NCBI GenBank assembly: GCA_009731375.1
Contig: BJOX01000279.1
Coordinates: forward strand, 318,033-369,967
From: Paulinella micropora
Lineage: Eukaryota > Cercozoa > Imbricatea > Euglyphida
DNA: 51,935 nt
Direction: 5' to 3'
Below the pieces are notes generated by a model. That model worked only from the letters and a program-made list of their open reading frames with translations, made no database searches and was not told the DNA's origin. The position numbers were made by a program, and so were the translations under genes. Shown one piece after another: positions 40,336 through 51,620 of the stretch; the first letter of the stretch is position 1; every line of letters begins with the position of its first letter.

Positions 40336-40520
40336 AAAAAAAAAAAAAAAGATAGGGGGGGGGGGGAGAGGAGAAGAACACTAGGCTTGCTCCTTTGTCT
40401 ACTACCTGAAGAAGAACTATCCGAATCAATCGACGTATATGGTCAACCACGCCCACTCCCAACCCCCCCCCCCCCCCTTCTCTTTTACTCTTTTCTGTGA
40501 AAAAAGAAAAGAGAGGGGGG
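40336..40520. repeat. Poly-A, poly-G and poly-C runs
   Basis: (A)18 then (G)13 near 40340-40366, and (C)15 at about 40465-40479 followed by CTTCTCTTTT and then AAAAAGAAAAGAGAGGGGGG. The C-run and G-run can pair into a hairpin like those of the tandem repeat that follows. Confidence 0.8.
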
Positions 40521-41020
40521 GGCCGCCACACATACGACTACACCTTTACAATTACATATCCATAACATAGCATAATAATATATATCACCGCGCAACATAT
40601 CTAAGCAAAAATATTAATTTTAATAACTATAATACAATATCAACAACTTCCCCCCCCCCCCCCTTTTCTTCTTTTATTCCTTTTCTAGAAAAAGAAAAGA
40701 GGGGGGGGGGCCGCCACACATGACTACACCTTTACAATTACATATCCATAACATAGCATAATAATATATATCACCGCGCAACATATCTAAGCAAAAATAT
40801 TAATTTTAATAACTATAATACAATATCAACAACTTCCACACCCCCCCCCTTTTCTTCTTTTATTCCTTTTCTAGAAAAAGAAAAGAGAGGGGGGGGCCGC
40901 CACATATGACTACACCTTTACAATTACATATCCGTAACATAGCATAATAATATATATCACCACGCAACATATCTAAGCAAAAATATAAATTTTAATAACT
41001 ATAATATAATATTAATACTG
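40521..41020. repeat. Three tandem copies of a ~187-bp unit
   Basis: Units begin GGCCGCCACA at 40521, about 40709 and about 40895 (periods of 188 and 186). Each holds CAATTACATATCC, AATATATATCACC and TCTAAGCAAAAATAT. Units are joined by a C-run, TTTTCTTCTTTTATTCC, TTTTCTAGAAAAAGAAAAG and a G-run. Confidence 0.92.
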
Positions 41021-41174
41021 AGCCGCTGAATACTAATTTAATATTTAATATCGTCCTTAATACGCTCAACTGAATAACTAGGTTTCCACCTTTGATAAAG
41101 GTATAACTTACTAGCTATACTTTTCACGTGGAAGTTTCCTGAGTCCAATTGTAAAAATTGTTCTCTCAATAAAA

Positions 41175-41205
41175 ACGAAGAAGAAGAAGAAGAAGAAGAA
41201 GAAGA

Positions 41206-41262
<57 letters not shown>

Positions 41263-41291
41263 CAGGGAGAGAGAGACAGAGAGAAAGAGAG

Positions 41292-41340
<49 letters not shown>

Positions 41341-41345
41341 CACAG
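41175..41345. repeat. (GAA)n and (GA)n microsatellite
   Basis: GAA then GA repeats. Confidence 0.95.
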
Positions 41346-41349
41346 AGCG

Positions 41350-41590
41350 CAGCTGCAGAGAGTAGAGAGTGGAGAGAGGAGAGCAGAGAGCAGAGAGCAG
41401 AGAGCAGAGAGCAGAGAGCAGAGAGCAGAGAGCAGAGCAGAGAACAGAGAACAGAGATCTAGATCAGTCTCAGAGAGCAGAGCAGAAAGAGGCTTAGAAA
41501 GCAGAAAGCAGAAAGCAGCTCAGAAAGCGGAAAGGGCTCAGAAAAACGCTCAGAAAGCAGAAAGCAGAAAGCAGAAAGCAGAAAGCATAA
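41350..41590. repeat. AGAGAGC / GAAAGCA minisatellite
   Basis: Seven-base AGAGAGC-type units (about 41380-41440) grade into GAAAGCA units (about 41495-41588). It borders the second Polinton. Confidence 0.85.
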
Positions 41591-41603
41591 TCCAGTAGAT
41601 GAT

Positions 41604-41653
41604 AACCCAGAACTCGTCGTGAATTTTTGCAAATCCACGACTTCGTCTGGGTT
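41604..41653. repeat. 50-nt imperfect inverted repeat at the left edge of element 2
   Basis: AACCCAGA at 41604-41611 pairs with TCTGGGTT at 41646-41653, and CGTCGTG...AAAT pairs with the inner right arm around TTGC. It may mark the left end or a hairpin leader of the second element. Confidence 0.65.
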
Positions 41654-41773
41654 GTTGGAGCCTTCCTATTGATAGTAGATACAAAGAAACAAAAACAACC
41701 AAATAGCCTTATACAGCACACTACAAGAAAACATATATGTATAATAAAAGAAAAAATTTTCGTCTTGATATAG

Positions 41774-41935
41774 ATGGACTTCAATCACCAAATTAGAAAA
41801 CAGAAGAGAAACGAACACTTAAAAGAAAGAAGGAGAAATAAATATACATGTGTCTGTGGTAAGACGATAGGAATATATAGCAAATACACACACGAAAAAA
41901 GCCAATCACATAGAGACTTCTTTGCGGAGAAATAA
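41774..41935 (+). CDS. 53-residue CxCG zinc-finger protein
   Basis: Short frame after CTTGATATAG. It has a basic helix (RKQKRNEHLKERRRNK) and then C-x-C-G-x10-H-x5-H (TCVCGKTIG...), the same finger as the three proteins of element 1. Likely nucleic-acid binding. Confidence 0.7.
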   Translation: MDFNHQIRKQKRNEHLKERRRNKYTCVCGKTIGIYSKYTHEKSQSHRDFFAEK

Positions 41936-42061
41936 GAAATTATGTTAGGAGGACATAAATTCACTCGTATAACATATAGAAACGATGACATAGAAAGATA
42001 TTTTAAAAATAAAAAAAACAAATAATTAATTTTATTTTAAACAAATTTATGTATATATAAA

Positions 42062-42346
42062 ATGACGACGACCAGAGTTGTGGGTGTTTCATTTGATGGG
42101 AGACAAGATAATATTTCTTATCTTAAAACCACAGGACGAGGTGAGAAAGTTTTTATTCAACACGAGCCAGAAAACAAATTTGATAAAAATACGATAAAGG
42201 TTGAAACAGAAAGCGGAAAGCAACTCGGATATATCAGCAAGCACTTAGCAGAAACTCTAAAGATTAAAGGAAGGAAACAAGTATATTATTCAATCTATGG
42301 AGGAGGATTAGGAAAAAATTATGGAATAGAAATTACTATCCCTTAA
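42062..42346 (+). CDS. HIRAN-domain protein
   Basis: 94 residues that form one HIRAN domain: VVGVSFDGRQDNI, then VFIQHEPENKFDKNTIKVE and QLGYISKHLAE. In cellular proteins (for example HLTF) this domain binds 3' ends of single-stranded DNA at stalled forks. As a stand-alone viral protein it may protect or mark replicating ends, which suits a protein-primed replicon. The ATG follows TATATATAAA. No counterpart is seen in element 1. Confidence 0.8.
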   Translation: MTTTRVVGVSFDGRQDNISYLKTTGRGEKVFIQHEPENKFDKNTIKVETESGKQLGYISKHLAETLKIKGRKQVYYSIYGGGLGKNYGIEITIP

Positions 42347-42393
42347 TTATTAATTTTATATATTAAAGATTATTTTTTTACTATTTATATACT

Positions 42394-42615
42394 ATGGGTA
42401 GAAAACCGATATACAAAACAACAGAAGAGAAAAAGGAGGCCTTGCGGAGAAAGGCGAGGGAATTTATACAAAAAGACCCAGAAAGACATAGACAGAAGTC
42501 AATGGAGTATTATAACCAAAATAAATCAATAATAGCGGAAAGAAGAAAGAAAAAAAGAGAAGAGGTAAAATTAGCGTTACTCAAATTGAAACGGATGGAG
42601 GAGGCCTTGAAATGA
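42394..42615 (+). CDS. Small basic helical protein
   Basis: 73 residues, Lys/Arg/Glu-rich with RQKSMEYYNQNKSIIAERRKKKREE, a pattern common in small viral DNA-binding proteins and in the N-termini of some homing-type nucleases. No firm family. Confidence 0.55.
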   Translation: MGRKPIYKTTEEKKEALRRKAREFIQKDPERHRQKSMEYYNQNKSIIAERRKKKREEVKLALLKLKRMEEALK

Positions 42616-42711
42616 ATTATATATTAAAGATAAGATATTATTATATATAAATATAACAGATAATTTATTATTATTTTTATAATTTTTATATCCACATTGA
42701 TATAAAAAAGT

Positions 42712-45647
42712 ATGCCACCACCTTTACCACCCAGACCAACGAAGGAAAATGTAGAACTAGCGAAGGTAAGGGCGAACTTAAGGGAAACTAAGACAAGGGA
42801 AGCGAAGAAGCGTGAGGTAAAACTTGTAGAACTAAGACCAATAAAAAACAGAGGTATAAATGGATATACATACCCTTCTAAAGACCTTGACATTAATTTC
42901 TATGATATGGATGCGATTGAAATATTAATTATGAGAGCAGTGAAGGATGCTAAAAATAGAGGTCTGACAAACGAAGCAAGTCTTCATGTCAAGTTTGGTT
43001 ATATAACGGATGTTGATGATAGTAAGTTTTATAAATGGAAAACTTTCAATTCCGTTAAGTTAAAAGACATTGATGNNNNNNNNNNCAGTTCAAAGACATT
43101 GATGAGTTGTTTCGTGATATATATCTATACAACGAACAAAATCTTGAAGCCAGTGCGAATGGATATGAAAGAATCATTCAACATATGACTATTCAAATTA
43201 TTCAAGAAGATGGAGGCGGTTGTAATCTCTCAGGGAGTGATAAGAAACATAAAGCAGATGAAGGAATTCATATCAATCCAAGGAGTAAGGATAATAATTG
43301 TTTCTTCTATGTTCTTAAGGATATATTAAATTTACCTTTGAAAGGAAAATCAAAACTTAATAAAAAAGTATGTAATGATATTAGGCAAGAATTCAAACTT
43401 GAGCCTAATACTCCGATACCTTTATCAGTCGGATTTGAAATCTTAAAAAATATTGTATTGAAGGAAAGTATTTTGAATTAACTGTTGCAACAAGCAAACA
43501 GACATTCAAAAATTTTGAAGACCCTTTAATAACTGCGAATGTGCTTTGTTATCTACTCAAAGGACATTATATAAGTTTCATAAAAAGAAACAAAAATAAG
43601 TGTCCAGATTGTTATAAAGAGTATTTTAATAAGCACAATTGTAATAATAAAAGAGTTTCATATGCAAAGGCTAAATTAAGAGGAAAAGAAAATCAGGTAA
43701 GGTCTTTACTTACTAGATTTGAAGAGGCTAAGTATAATAATCCAGATGAAGTATTTCATTATGACTTAGAGACTTTTACAAATGAATACGAATTACACAC
43801 ACCATACATAGCAGGCTATACCATTTCGGATATCGGCTTTAAATATGTAGCAGGCGATGAATGTATTCCTAAATTACTTGATATAATTTTCAAATATGCG
43901 GAGGAGTTAGCAGAAAGGAAACCAAAAGCGAAATTATATGTTAATGCTTTTAATGGAAGTAAGTTTGACCATTACTCATTACAGAAAGAATTTATCAAAA
44001 GGAAAATTAAGAATAAAGCCTTAATGAATAATGGTGCTATTATTTCATTAGAATACAAAAATATAAAATTCTGGGATATGTGTAAGCACACTGACGGAAG
44101 TTTAAAAAAGAACCTTGAAACACTGAGCTGTAATGTGTTAAAAGGCGACTTCGAACATAGCAAACACAAACGATGGGAAGAGATGGATGATGAAACGAAA
44201 AAGGAATGTCTAACATACTTAGAAAAAGATGTTATGGGTTTAAAAGAACTTCATGACACACTAAACAAACAAATATATGAAGAACATAAAGTTAATTTAA
44301 CCGCTTATATATCTACTTCGTCTCTTACTTGGAATTTATGGAAAAAGAAGATAGATGGTAAATATATTATTCAACTACCAAATTTAAAACAAGAAAAAGA
44401 TTTTAGAAGGGCTGTATATGGTGCTAGAACTTCTCCAAGCAAAAGACGATTTATTTCAGAACAATATCAAAAATATGTGAATGGAGAAATCGGCTTCGAT
44501 GAGGTTGTAGATTATCTTATTGATGCTGATGTTGTAAGTCTTTATCCAACGGCGATGCTTGAACTATTTATGACTGGCAAAATAAAGGAATGTGAAGGAG
44601 AAATGAAAGGCAAACTCGGGATATATAATGTTGATTACATATCTCCAAAAAATCTATTACATCCACGGGTTCCGTATAGAGATAGTAAGGGGTGTTTAAA
44701 GTGGGAGTTAAGAGATATGAAAGACCAATGGCTAACTTCTGTAGATATTGAAGATATGATTGAACTTGGCTACCAAGTCAAAATCATTCGTGGATATTAC
44801 ACTGAAGAAGCTGAACCAGTATTTAAAGAATATATTTCAGACTTATTCAAGAAAAAACAAAATTCAAACAAAGGCACACCGCAGTATTTATTAGCAAAGT
44901 TATTTATGAATGCTTTTTACGGTAAGACCATTCAGAGACCAATAAACACCGTGAGTAAATACATAACAAAAAATCACGAGTATTGGAATTCTGGGCTAAA
45001 CATGTGATAACTGATATTGAAAAGTTTGAAGAGGCTAATGGAGAATTATGGTTAATCAGCGGTATTCCAAGAGATGAGCAAGAAAAAGAAGAAAGAATTA
45101 CGAAACCCACTCACTACGGCGCATTTATCCTAGCATACAGCAGACGAATTATGTATAAGTATATGACTGAAGCCAACCCAGACAACGACCCCGACCGAGA
45201 TTATTATTATACAGACACAGACAGCATTCAAAGTCATGTAAGAAACATTGAACGAATTAAAAGATTTAGAGATAAAACAATCGGCGGAATGGATGATGAC
45301 CTTGGAACAGATTGTAAAATAATAAGAGGAATATGTTGGAGTATGTAAAGAAAGGTGAAGAAAAAGGTAAAACTCATTTCCACTTTAGAGGAAAAGGTTT
45401 GGATTTGAAAAAATTAAATCCAACCGCTTATGAATTAATGGATAAGGGCGAAAGTTTAACTAATACCAGAGACTTTATAATGAAGAAAATACATACTAGC
45501 AAAAACAGCAAACAACAACACATTGAGCATTTTAGCATACAACACCAAAAAAATGTAGTAAAAGTAGTTAATAAAACAAGATGGTGCGGGCGTGAGTTTA
45601 TCAACAAAAATGATAGTATCCCTTACGGCTTCCATATCCGCTCCTAA
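42712..45647 (+). pseudogene. Protein-primed DNA polymerase of element 2, frameshifted
   Basis: Motifs are all visible in order: exo I (FHYDLETFT), exo II (NAFNGSKFDHYSL), exo III (YLEKDVMGL), motif A (DADVVSLYPTAM), motif B (KLFMNAFYGKT) and motif C (YYTDTDSIQS). The frame changes near 43465, 44990 and 45335, each time as if one base were lost. A 10-base gap lies at 43076-43085, flanked by duplicated AAAGACATTGATG. It lacks the long Cys-rich region of the element 1 polymerase and aligns to it only at motifs, so it is a distant lineage. Not functional as written. Confidence 0.88.
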
Positions 45648-45709
45648 ATTGATGATAATAATTAATTAATTTTTTTCCATAAAACTTTTTTACCAATCTA
45701 TATAGACCA

Positions 45710-45998
45710 ATGACCACCCTCACCAGACTATGTGAGAAGTTTGAGAAACTCTCTATTGAAAAATAAAAAAGAAACATTTTCTCTTACCGATGTTAAAAAG
45801 ATAATTACTGACGAAATCCAAATGATTGAAAATGCACGGGAAGGCAAGCCAAGGGATATTTTTCCATTTGGTAAGTATAAAGGTAAGAAAATTCAAGATG
45901 TAGCGGTTATTGATAAGCCATACCTTGAATGGGTTATGAAACAGCCGTGGTTTGAGAAATTTACTGACATTAAAAGTGAAGTAAAAAAATATTTATAA
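45710..45998 (+). pseudogene. ExoX-C-like protein, one frameshift
   Basis: From ATG 45710 the frame reads LCEKFEKLSIEK and then stops in an A-rich run (about 45757-45775). The next frame continues ETFSLTDVKK and the domain IFPFGKYKGKKIQDVA...YLEWVMKQPWF. The N-terminus parallels the 18418-18705 protein, so the two parts were one gene. An added or lost A in the run is the likely cause. Confidence 0.7.
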
Positions 45999-46028
45999 TA
46001 AAAATTAATATTTACTTAATATATATCA

Positions 46029-46523
46029 ATGACTGACCTGTCAACCAAACAGGACTACTTAAATGACATTGACAAATGGAACCTTGACATTGAAATTAAG
46101 AAACCCACAATTAAATGGACTAAGCCTGACATTGTTTCTTTCTATGAGCAATATAAACCCCGCGACGACAACGTGAAAGTAGTGATTCCATTGGAGGTTA
46201 CACTAGCAAAAATTATAATGGAGGAACCAAGCACACCTTTTAAGACAACTGATTTAAAAGAGACTAGTATTACAGAAATCAAGGCTAATGTTGGCGAAAA
46301 AATAGCGAATGCTACATGTACAGAAGAAGGATGTATATTAAAGAAAGAATACCAGCAAAATGAAACCGATATTTTTCTTCAATATGGAAAGTATAAAAAA
46401 ATGAAAATTGAAGATGTTGCTAAGATTGATAAACCATACCTTGAATATTGAATTCAACAACCTTATTTTAATAACAAAGATGCGGTAAAAAAATATCTCT
46501 TATATCACATCGCTTTCGATTAA
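46029..46523 (+). pseudogene. Larger exoX-C-like paralogue with in-frame stop
   Basis: A 140-codon frame that stops at TGA 46449-46451 within the conserved C-terminal motif (LQYGKYKKMKIEDVA, KPYLEY). The frame then continues to TAA at 46521. Relatives have Trp at the stop position, so a TGG to TGA change is likely. It also carries CTEEGCILKK in a linker. Third member of the family in the window. Confidence 0.7.
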
Positions 46524-46537
46524 ATTTTTTTTTTGCT

Positions 46538-47779
46538 TTATTGGTCTTCTACGAAGTTAGCGATAATATTGATATTTCCTCCTCCACCAGCAGAGACAGA
46601 CTTCTGTGTAAAAGTCAATACATCACTCGGCGATAGGTATATATCATAACTTCTAAGATTGATTTGTTGAGGTGATTGAGAATTTACATATAGTTTAAAA
46701 ATTGTTGTTCCGTTTGCGATAGCACTCGCCTTTGTGTCAGTATCTACAATTGAATACTTAGAATCAACATCTGCAAAACCTGCGCCAGTTAGTGTTTCAT
46801 TTAATACCATTCTGACAACATTCGACTTAGTATCTTCATTTGTAATACTTATTAAAGTTGGATAAACATTTGAATAATTTGTTAAATTAGCACCACCCGC
46901 ATCAAATACCGCTTTGTTTCTTATACTAATAATAGGACTTTCAGTGCTGTTTGATGCTTTACTTCCTTCCACTTCGTTTGTTATACTTGTGTTTATCGTA
47001 TTCGTTCCCTCAATGAATAAACTGGCACTCGCTGTTTTAAGAGTTTGCATTCCAGTCTTTGCATCATTTCTCATTACTGCCGTAAAAGGTAATGTTGTAT
47101 TTCGCAGGCTTACCCCAGTATTAGCATTCGCATAGTCAATCATATGAACTAATTGAAATAATCCTGTTATGGGGTTTTCAATATAAAACTTAATAGCACC
47201 AAACCCAAGATACTGAAATTGAATTTGAAATACATTTCCTTTGCTCCAGTCCAAGTCTGGCCATAGCCGAAGTTCCATCGCACGGGTCGTCCCAGTCTTC
47301 TTGGTCGAAATAAAATGCAGCACCTCCTTTATAATGTGCGATATTCATTCCTGCTTGATTTTTGTAAAAATAAAATCCATCAACGAGATCATTTCCTATT
47401 CCAATATATGAATAGTAATCTTTTGTATCATCCGTTGTCCATATAGCAGTAAAGCGGGCTAGGACACCCATTCCAGTTCTATATTTTATTCTCCTTTTAC
47501 TTACCAGTCTAGCATCTGCCGTAGCATCAGCAGTTGTTTTCAATTCAGCCATATTATTCAAAAATGACACAGACGATTTTGTTTCTGTTTTTGTCCATAT
47601 CCTAGTATTAATTGTATATGGAAAGATTTCTTGTAAAACTGGTGTTAATTGACCTACTACTGCTTCGCCAAAAGCGGTCTTTGAATTATTTGTTTCAATA
47701 TCACCATCATATCCAACCCTGACGTTTATAGATTCTCCGTCCGGATTTTGTGCGATTAATTTCTCTGGTGAGTAGTCAT
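46538..47779 (-). pseudogene. Fibre-like virion protein of element 2, two frameshifts
   Basis: Homologous over its whole length to the 16571-17826 gene: VGQLTPVLQEIFPYTINTRIW, FGAIKFYIENP and the end NFVEDQ. The frame is broken near 47757 (a short T run just after the start) and near 47258. This copy shows that the gap in the element 1 gene hides a Gly-rich stretch. Confidence 0.8.
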
Positions 47780-47843
47780 CTCTTGTGTATATAAAACAAA
47801 AAAATATTTTTATTTTATTTTCTTTTTTATTTGTATTAGTTTT

Positions 47844-47898
47844 GAAACTTTTGTAAAAGTTTCACCAAACCTTTTGCTGAAAGATTTTTTAAATCTTT
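47844..47898. terminator. Two hairpins between capsid and fibre-like genes of element 2
   Basis: GAAACTTTT-GT-AAAAGTTTC (47844-47863) and AAAGATTT-TTT-AAATCTTT (47880-47898), the latter touching the capsid stop codon. Related sequence (GAAAGATTTTTAAAAAGTTT) lies upstream of the integrase of element 1 near 5157. Confidence 0.6.
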
Positions 47899-49351
47899 CT
47901 ATGACATAAGGATTTCAATTCCCTTCACAAGCACACTTCGTTGAAGAATAGCATAAGTGTAATGGTTAAGATTGTTTCCAGCAGTAGTTGAAACGAACTC
48001 ATATCGCCTCTCAGTGTCAAGGCTCAGACCACTCACCTCATACCCGTCGGTATCCTTATCGCACAGCGGGCGGTTATTGTCCCAAGTATCCACATGAAAC
48101 CAGTTGTAATGATAGACATCGCTGTTTAGGATGGCACTTCCCTTCAACTTATCCTTCAAAATCATATAGTCCTCATTCTCAGAGGTGTCAATGTCAAATT
48201 GTTGAAGACGAGAGCCATCCAGAGTTGTATAATATGAAATAATCTTTGCATCCGCTCTGTTATCGTTGTCAAAAGCGGTATTTTTTATTTTCATCGTTGT
48301 GGAACGCAGAAGTATAAATTCTTCTAATTCTCTCATCCTGTGAGCGGTTCATTTTTACTACGAAATTTTGGTTCGCTGTTTGTAGGGTCTGCTTCCAAAA
48401 GATAGGGTATTCAATCTTAAACGGAAAACCTTCTGCCGCGATCTTCTGCTGAACACCAAGGACGACATTTGGGTCAGTCTCTACGGCAAGAAACAGATTC
48501 AAGTTTGAAATAGTAGCACCAACAGCAACCTGTGCAGCACCAGTAGAAATACTGCTTGCATCAGTTCCATAGAAAGTAGAGCGGTTAGTACCCTCCCACA
48601 CAATTCGCAAATCCAAAATTTCATTAAAACCAATAGTCTTATCTAGTTCAAAAATAGTTCCAAAAATCATACCCAACGGAAGTTTAACTTTAATGACAGG
48701 GGTAGCCGTTCCATTACCGCCACCTTCAAAATACTTAGCCTCCTCAAAAGGAACATTAACAAGGCTATAATTTCCAGCAGTGCTATCGGCGAGAGCGGTA
48801 TCATTATGACGGCGGGCATTAACAAGTGGCACTTTGTAGTATCCTTGAAATGCAGCAACCACTCCAGCAGTATTGACTGCATCAGTAATTGCTTTTCTTT
48901 CCGCTACACTTCCTATCTCAACTTTTCCAGCATTACACTTTTGAAGCATAGCCCCGCTAGATACACCCGCCCCGTGGTTTTCAAGTGCCATAAATTTTTC
49001 ATATTTAATTTCAGGCTTCCAAATCATCTTAGTGTAATTGCCCACGTGTTGAAGATTGCACAAATATTGACCGCTTCGGCTTCGCAGTTCAATTCTTTGT
49101 ATCATAGGCAAGCAATCCATAAACATACGATTATAACCAGCAGATGCGGTAGGGGTGTAAGTAAATCGCAACACCGACCTCGCAAGGTTCAAAGGACGAG
49201 TAGGGATTTCAAAGGTGCTTTCATTTCCGCCCGCAGTGGTGAGAACAACATCAGCCGACCCTTCACGGGCAGTAAGTTTGTTCAATTCATACTTACCCGT
49301 GAGCAATTCCTTAGTCTGATGGACTAGTTCACCTCCATATTGGACAGGCAT
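47899..49351 (-). pseudogene. Major capsid protein of element 2, one frameshift
   Basis: Homologue of 14935-16458: MPVQYGGELVHQ, RPLNLARSVL, FMDCLPMI, YTKMIWKP, LENHGAG, ARRHNDT and GLSLDTERRYEF. The frame changes in an A run near 48280-48290, after about 350 codons. About 480 codons in all, close to the length of copy 1. Confidence 0.88.
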
Positions 49352-49441
49352 TTTTTTTGTTTTGTTTTTGAAGTAGTGTAAATTAGCTAATTCACCAGAA
49401 TATATTTATAGAAAAAAAAATAATTCTAAAATTAAAAATAA

Positions 49442-49964
49442 TTACCGCGATTTCAACAAATTGAAGAAAGAGTTGAATAAATTAAAATAATTAGTTTCAC
49501 GATAAACAAGCAATGTCATAACTATTCCCAAACCATTAAGATTTATTGCTTGGTCATTTTCGTCTGTAAAACCTGAATACATTATTTGAACTCGCAGATA
49601 ATGTCTTCCCGTATTCGCTTCCAGAGCCGTCATAAATGACAGAACCAAAAGGAATTTCGTTGGCTGTGTATATTTCTTGAAGCACATGATTATCACCTTC
49701 ATTCACCAAATCCAATTGAAGATACAGAGTTTTTTCGCCAGTTAAAATAATCACATTTGGCGATTTAATAAAATCATTAGCAAAGAAATATGTTGAATTT
49801 CTATCAAAACCCATAACCTCGTGAATACGGGTATCACCATCAAATATAAACCGCGGTTGAATACCTCCGTTATTTGAAACACTGAATGTTAATTTGCCAT
49901 CCTCCGCTTCCGTGTTTGTATTGTTGCTTGAGACAACATAAGTATAATCATTCGGACATAACAT
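49442..49964 (-). pseudogene. Penton-like protein of element 2, 5'-truncated and frameshifted
   Basis: Matches residues of about 95-270 of the 14055-14867 protein (NDYTYVVSSNNTNTEAEDGK, IHEVMGFDR, NEIPFGSVIYDGSGSEYGK, FFNLLKSR). A frame change lies near 49575. Similarity ends sharply at 49964, where unrelated DNA begins; this is a deletion or rearrangement breakpoint. Confidence 0.82.
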
Positions 49965-50480
49965 GAACTGCTACACCGGATTCCATCGATCTCTACTTGT
50001 ATCGGCATATCGCAAGTTTAGGGCGCACTCAACCCAACTTCGGATATAGTCGTCGGACTTGATCACCTGACACTATATTAAATGATACCGATTTATACAA
50101 GGGTATGCCTTCACAACAAGTAAATGTATTTATGGAAACCGACGACCGGTTATTATATATATATGGAAATGGCGACATTACATGATTACTCAACCATAAA
50201 ACATTATACTTGGACATACTGCACAAATATCTTATCGACAGAAGAAAGAGGAAGATTTTAATATAGATACTGAATGTGCTAGAGTATATATACGATTGGT
50301 ACCGGGGCAAGTATCATTGTTGTTTTATAACGGCTAATTCGTGGGTTGATGTATCTTCATACATAACTCTAAATGAATTTTAGTCAGAAAAGAAATCAGG
50401 TGTAAGATTATTATGTCGGAAACGAAGTTCCGCCATAATAACTGGGAGGGACTCTGTACTGTGGACATCACCCCCCGAAT
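49965..50480. other. Breakpoint-adjacent DNA without a recognised gene
   Basis: AT-rich sequence with short broken frames. It is not clear whether it is host DNA or a further decayed part of element 2. Confidence 0.4.
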
Positions 50481-51100
50481 TATCAGGTAAAAAACTTATT
50501 TATAGATTTCGTCTGGCCGGACACGTCTGAAATGCCAATTTGATCCTGGTCTTTTGGCGGCTTTTTGTCTTTGCGTCACTGAGCTAATATAATGAGATGT
50601 AGGCATCACCCCCCGGATAGCCGGTAAAAAATACCTTTTCCTGGTGACAGGTGCACCAGCTTGTTTTTCAGTATTATTTGTCCGGATTGGACCTGATGCC
50701 ATTTTATTCCTGGTCTGTTGCCGTTTTCCTTTTTGGCTTCACTGAGCTAATATAACGAGACATCATTCTCATTCTTGAGGACTGTGTTTGGTTGTATTAC
50801 CGACTTTTTACGAGCTATCGTTGGGGGCATTACATTTGGAGTCCACATCACTAGGGTGATTTCTTTCTGCTTTGCCACACAGGCAACAGAGTGAATTTTC
50901 ACTGACCTGTCTCACACGGGGACGTCAGACGAAAACAAATACTCCAACACAGCTCCCTCATAACTCTTTCACAAAACAAATAATTTGATTGGTCTCAAGC
51001 AGGTGTCTCGTACCCTCTAGCCCAATCAGTATCTGTGTGCTCACAAGGAGACATCAGATACAAACTCTCTGTCGTTCTTGCTGTTCTCACACAGAGACCA
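50481..51100 (+). repeat. Dispersed repeat, copy 2 (5' region of Gag-like element)
   Basis: 50486-50593 matches 30402-30507, and 50752-50900 matches 30508-30660. Between them is an extra related unit (50594-50751) that ends in the same CACTGAGCTAATATAA, so this copy has two tandem units. Confidence 0.8.
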
Positions 51101-51620
51101 AGAAGAAGGAGGTGGACAGAAGAGTGAAGGAACACACACAAAACACAAACAAGCATAGGGACAGGAGCACAACACTCTACCCTTCTAGTTTGTGCATTTA
51201 TCTGCATTATCTCACACATACGTCAGAGTATTTTTGCAAATCTCTGATCGTTTTCTAAAGGTAGGTCTGAGAACCTATCCGACCGACTGTCGACTTCTCA
51301 AGGAGAGCTTTTCTAGCTTCTCTATTACTATCTGTGTGTAGGTCCAAGTGCCTCATACTAGATACAATATAGAAAAGAAGGAGGAGAAAGTAATCTGAGT
51401 AAGGAGAACAAGAAATCGGAGAAAGTCTCAAAGACTATTTTTCTCAAACAAAAACAAACATACAAACAGTGTTTCATAGAGGACAGGGAATCTTATCCTA
51501 CCCTCTCTATTAGTTTCTCTCTTCACTAGTCAATCGACTGAAGGAGGAACAGAACACAAACGAACAAAAACCAAACATAGGAGCTGACACTGTCCTCCTG
51601 TTGATCACTACTACGACATC

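Larger units (their letters stand above)
41604..49964. mobile_element. Polinton element 2, truncated and decayed
   Basis: Contains a CxCG finger gene, HIRAN gene, small basic gene, protein-primed polymerase and two exoX-C-like genes on the plus strand, then fibre-like, major capsid and penton genes on the minus strand. Relative order and orientation of the shared genes match element 1 read in reverse. Integrase, ATPase, protease, tail-fibre-like gene and inverted repeats are missing. The penton gene stops abruptly at 49964. At least eight frame disruptions are visible. The left border is not certain. Confidence 0.85.

Noticed and set aside
46449-46451. TGA read as Trp (altered genetic code)
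   Set aside because: TGA ends the fibre-like gene of element 1 at 17824-17826 and the homologous gene of element 2 ends with TAA at the same place, so TGA works as a stop.
41604-49964. Element 2 as part of element 1 (one very large element)
   Set aside because: It has its own polymerase, capsid, penton and spike genes, lies outside the terminal repeats, and is separated by host genes and retroelements.
49965-50480. N-terminal part of the penton gene or a terminal repeat of element 2
   Set aside because: No frame matches the first 95 residues of the element 1 penton, and no inverted match to 41600-41780 was seen.
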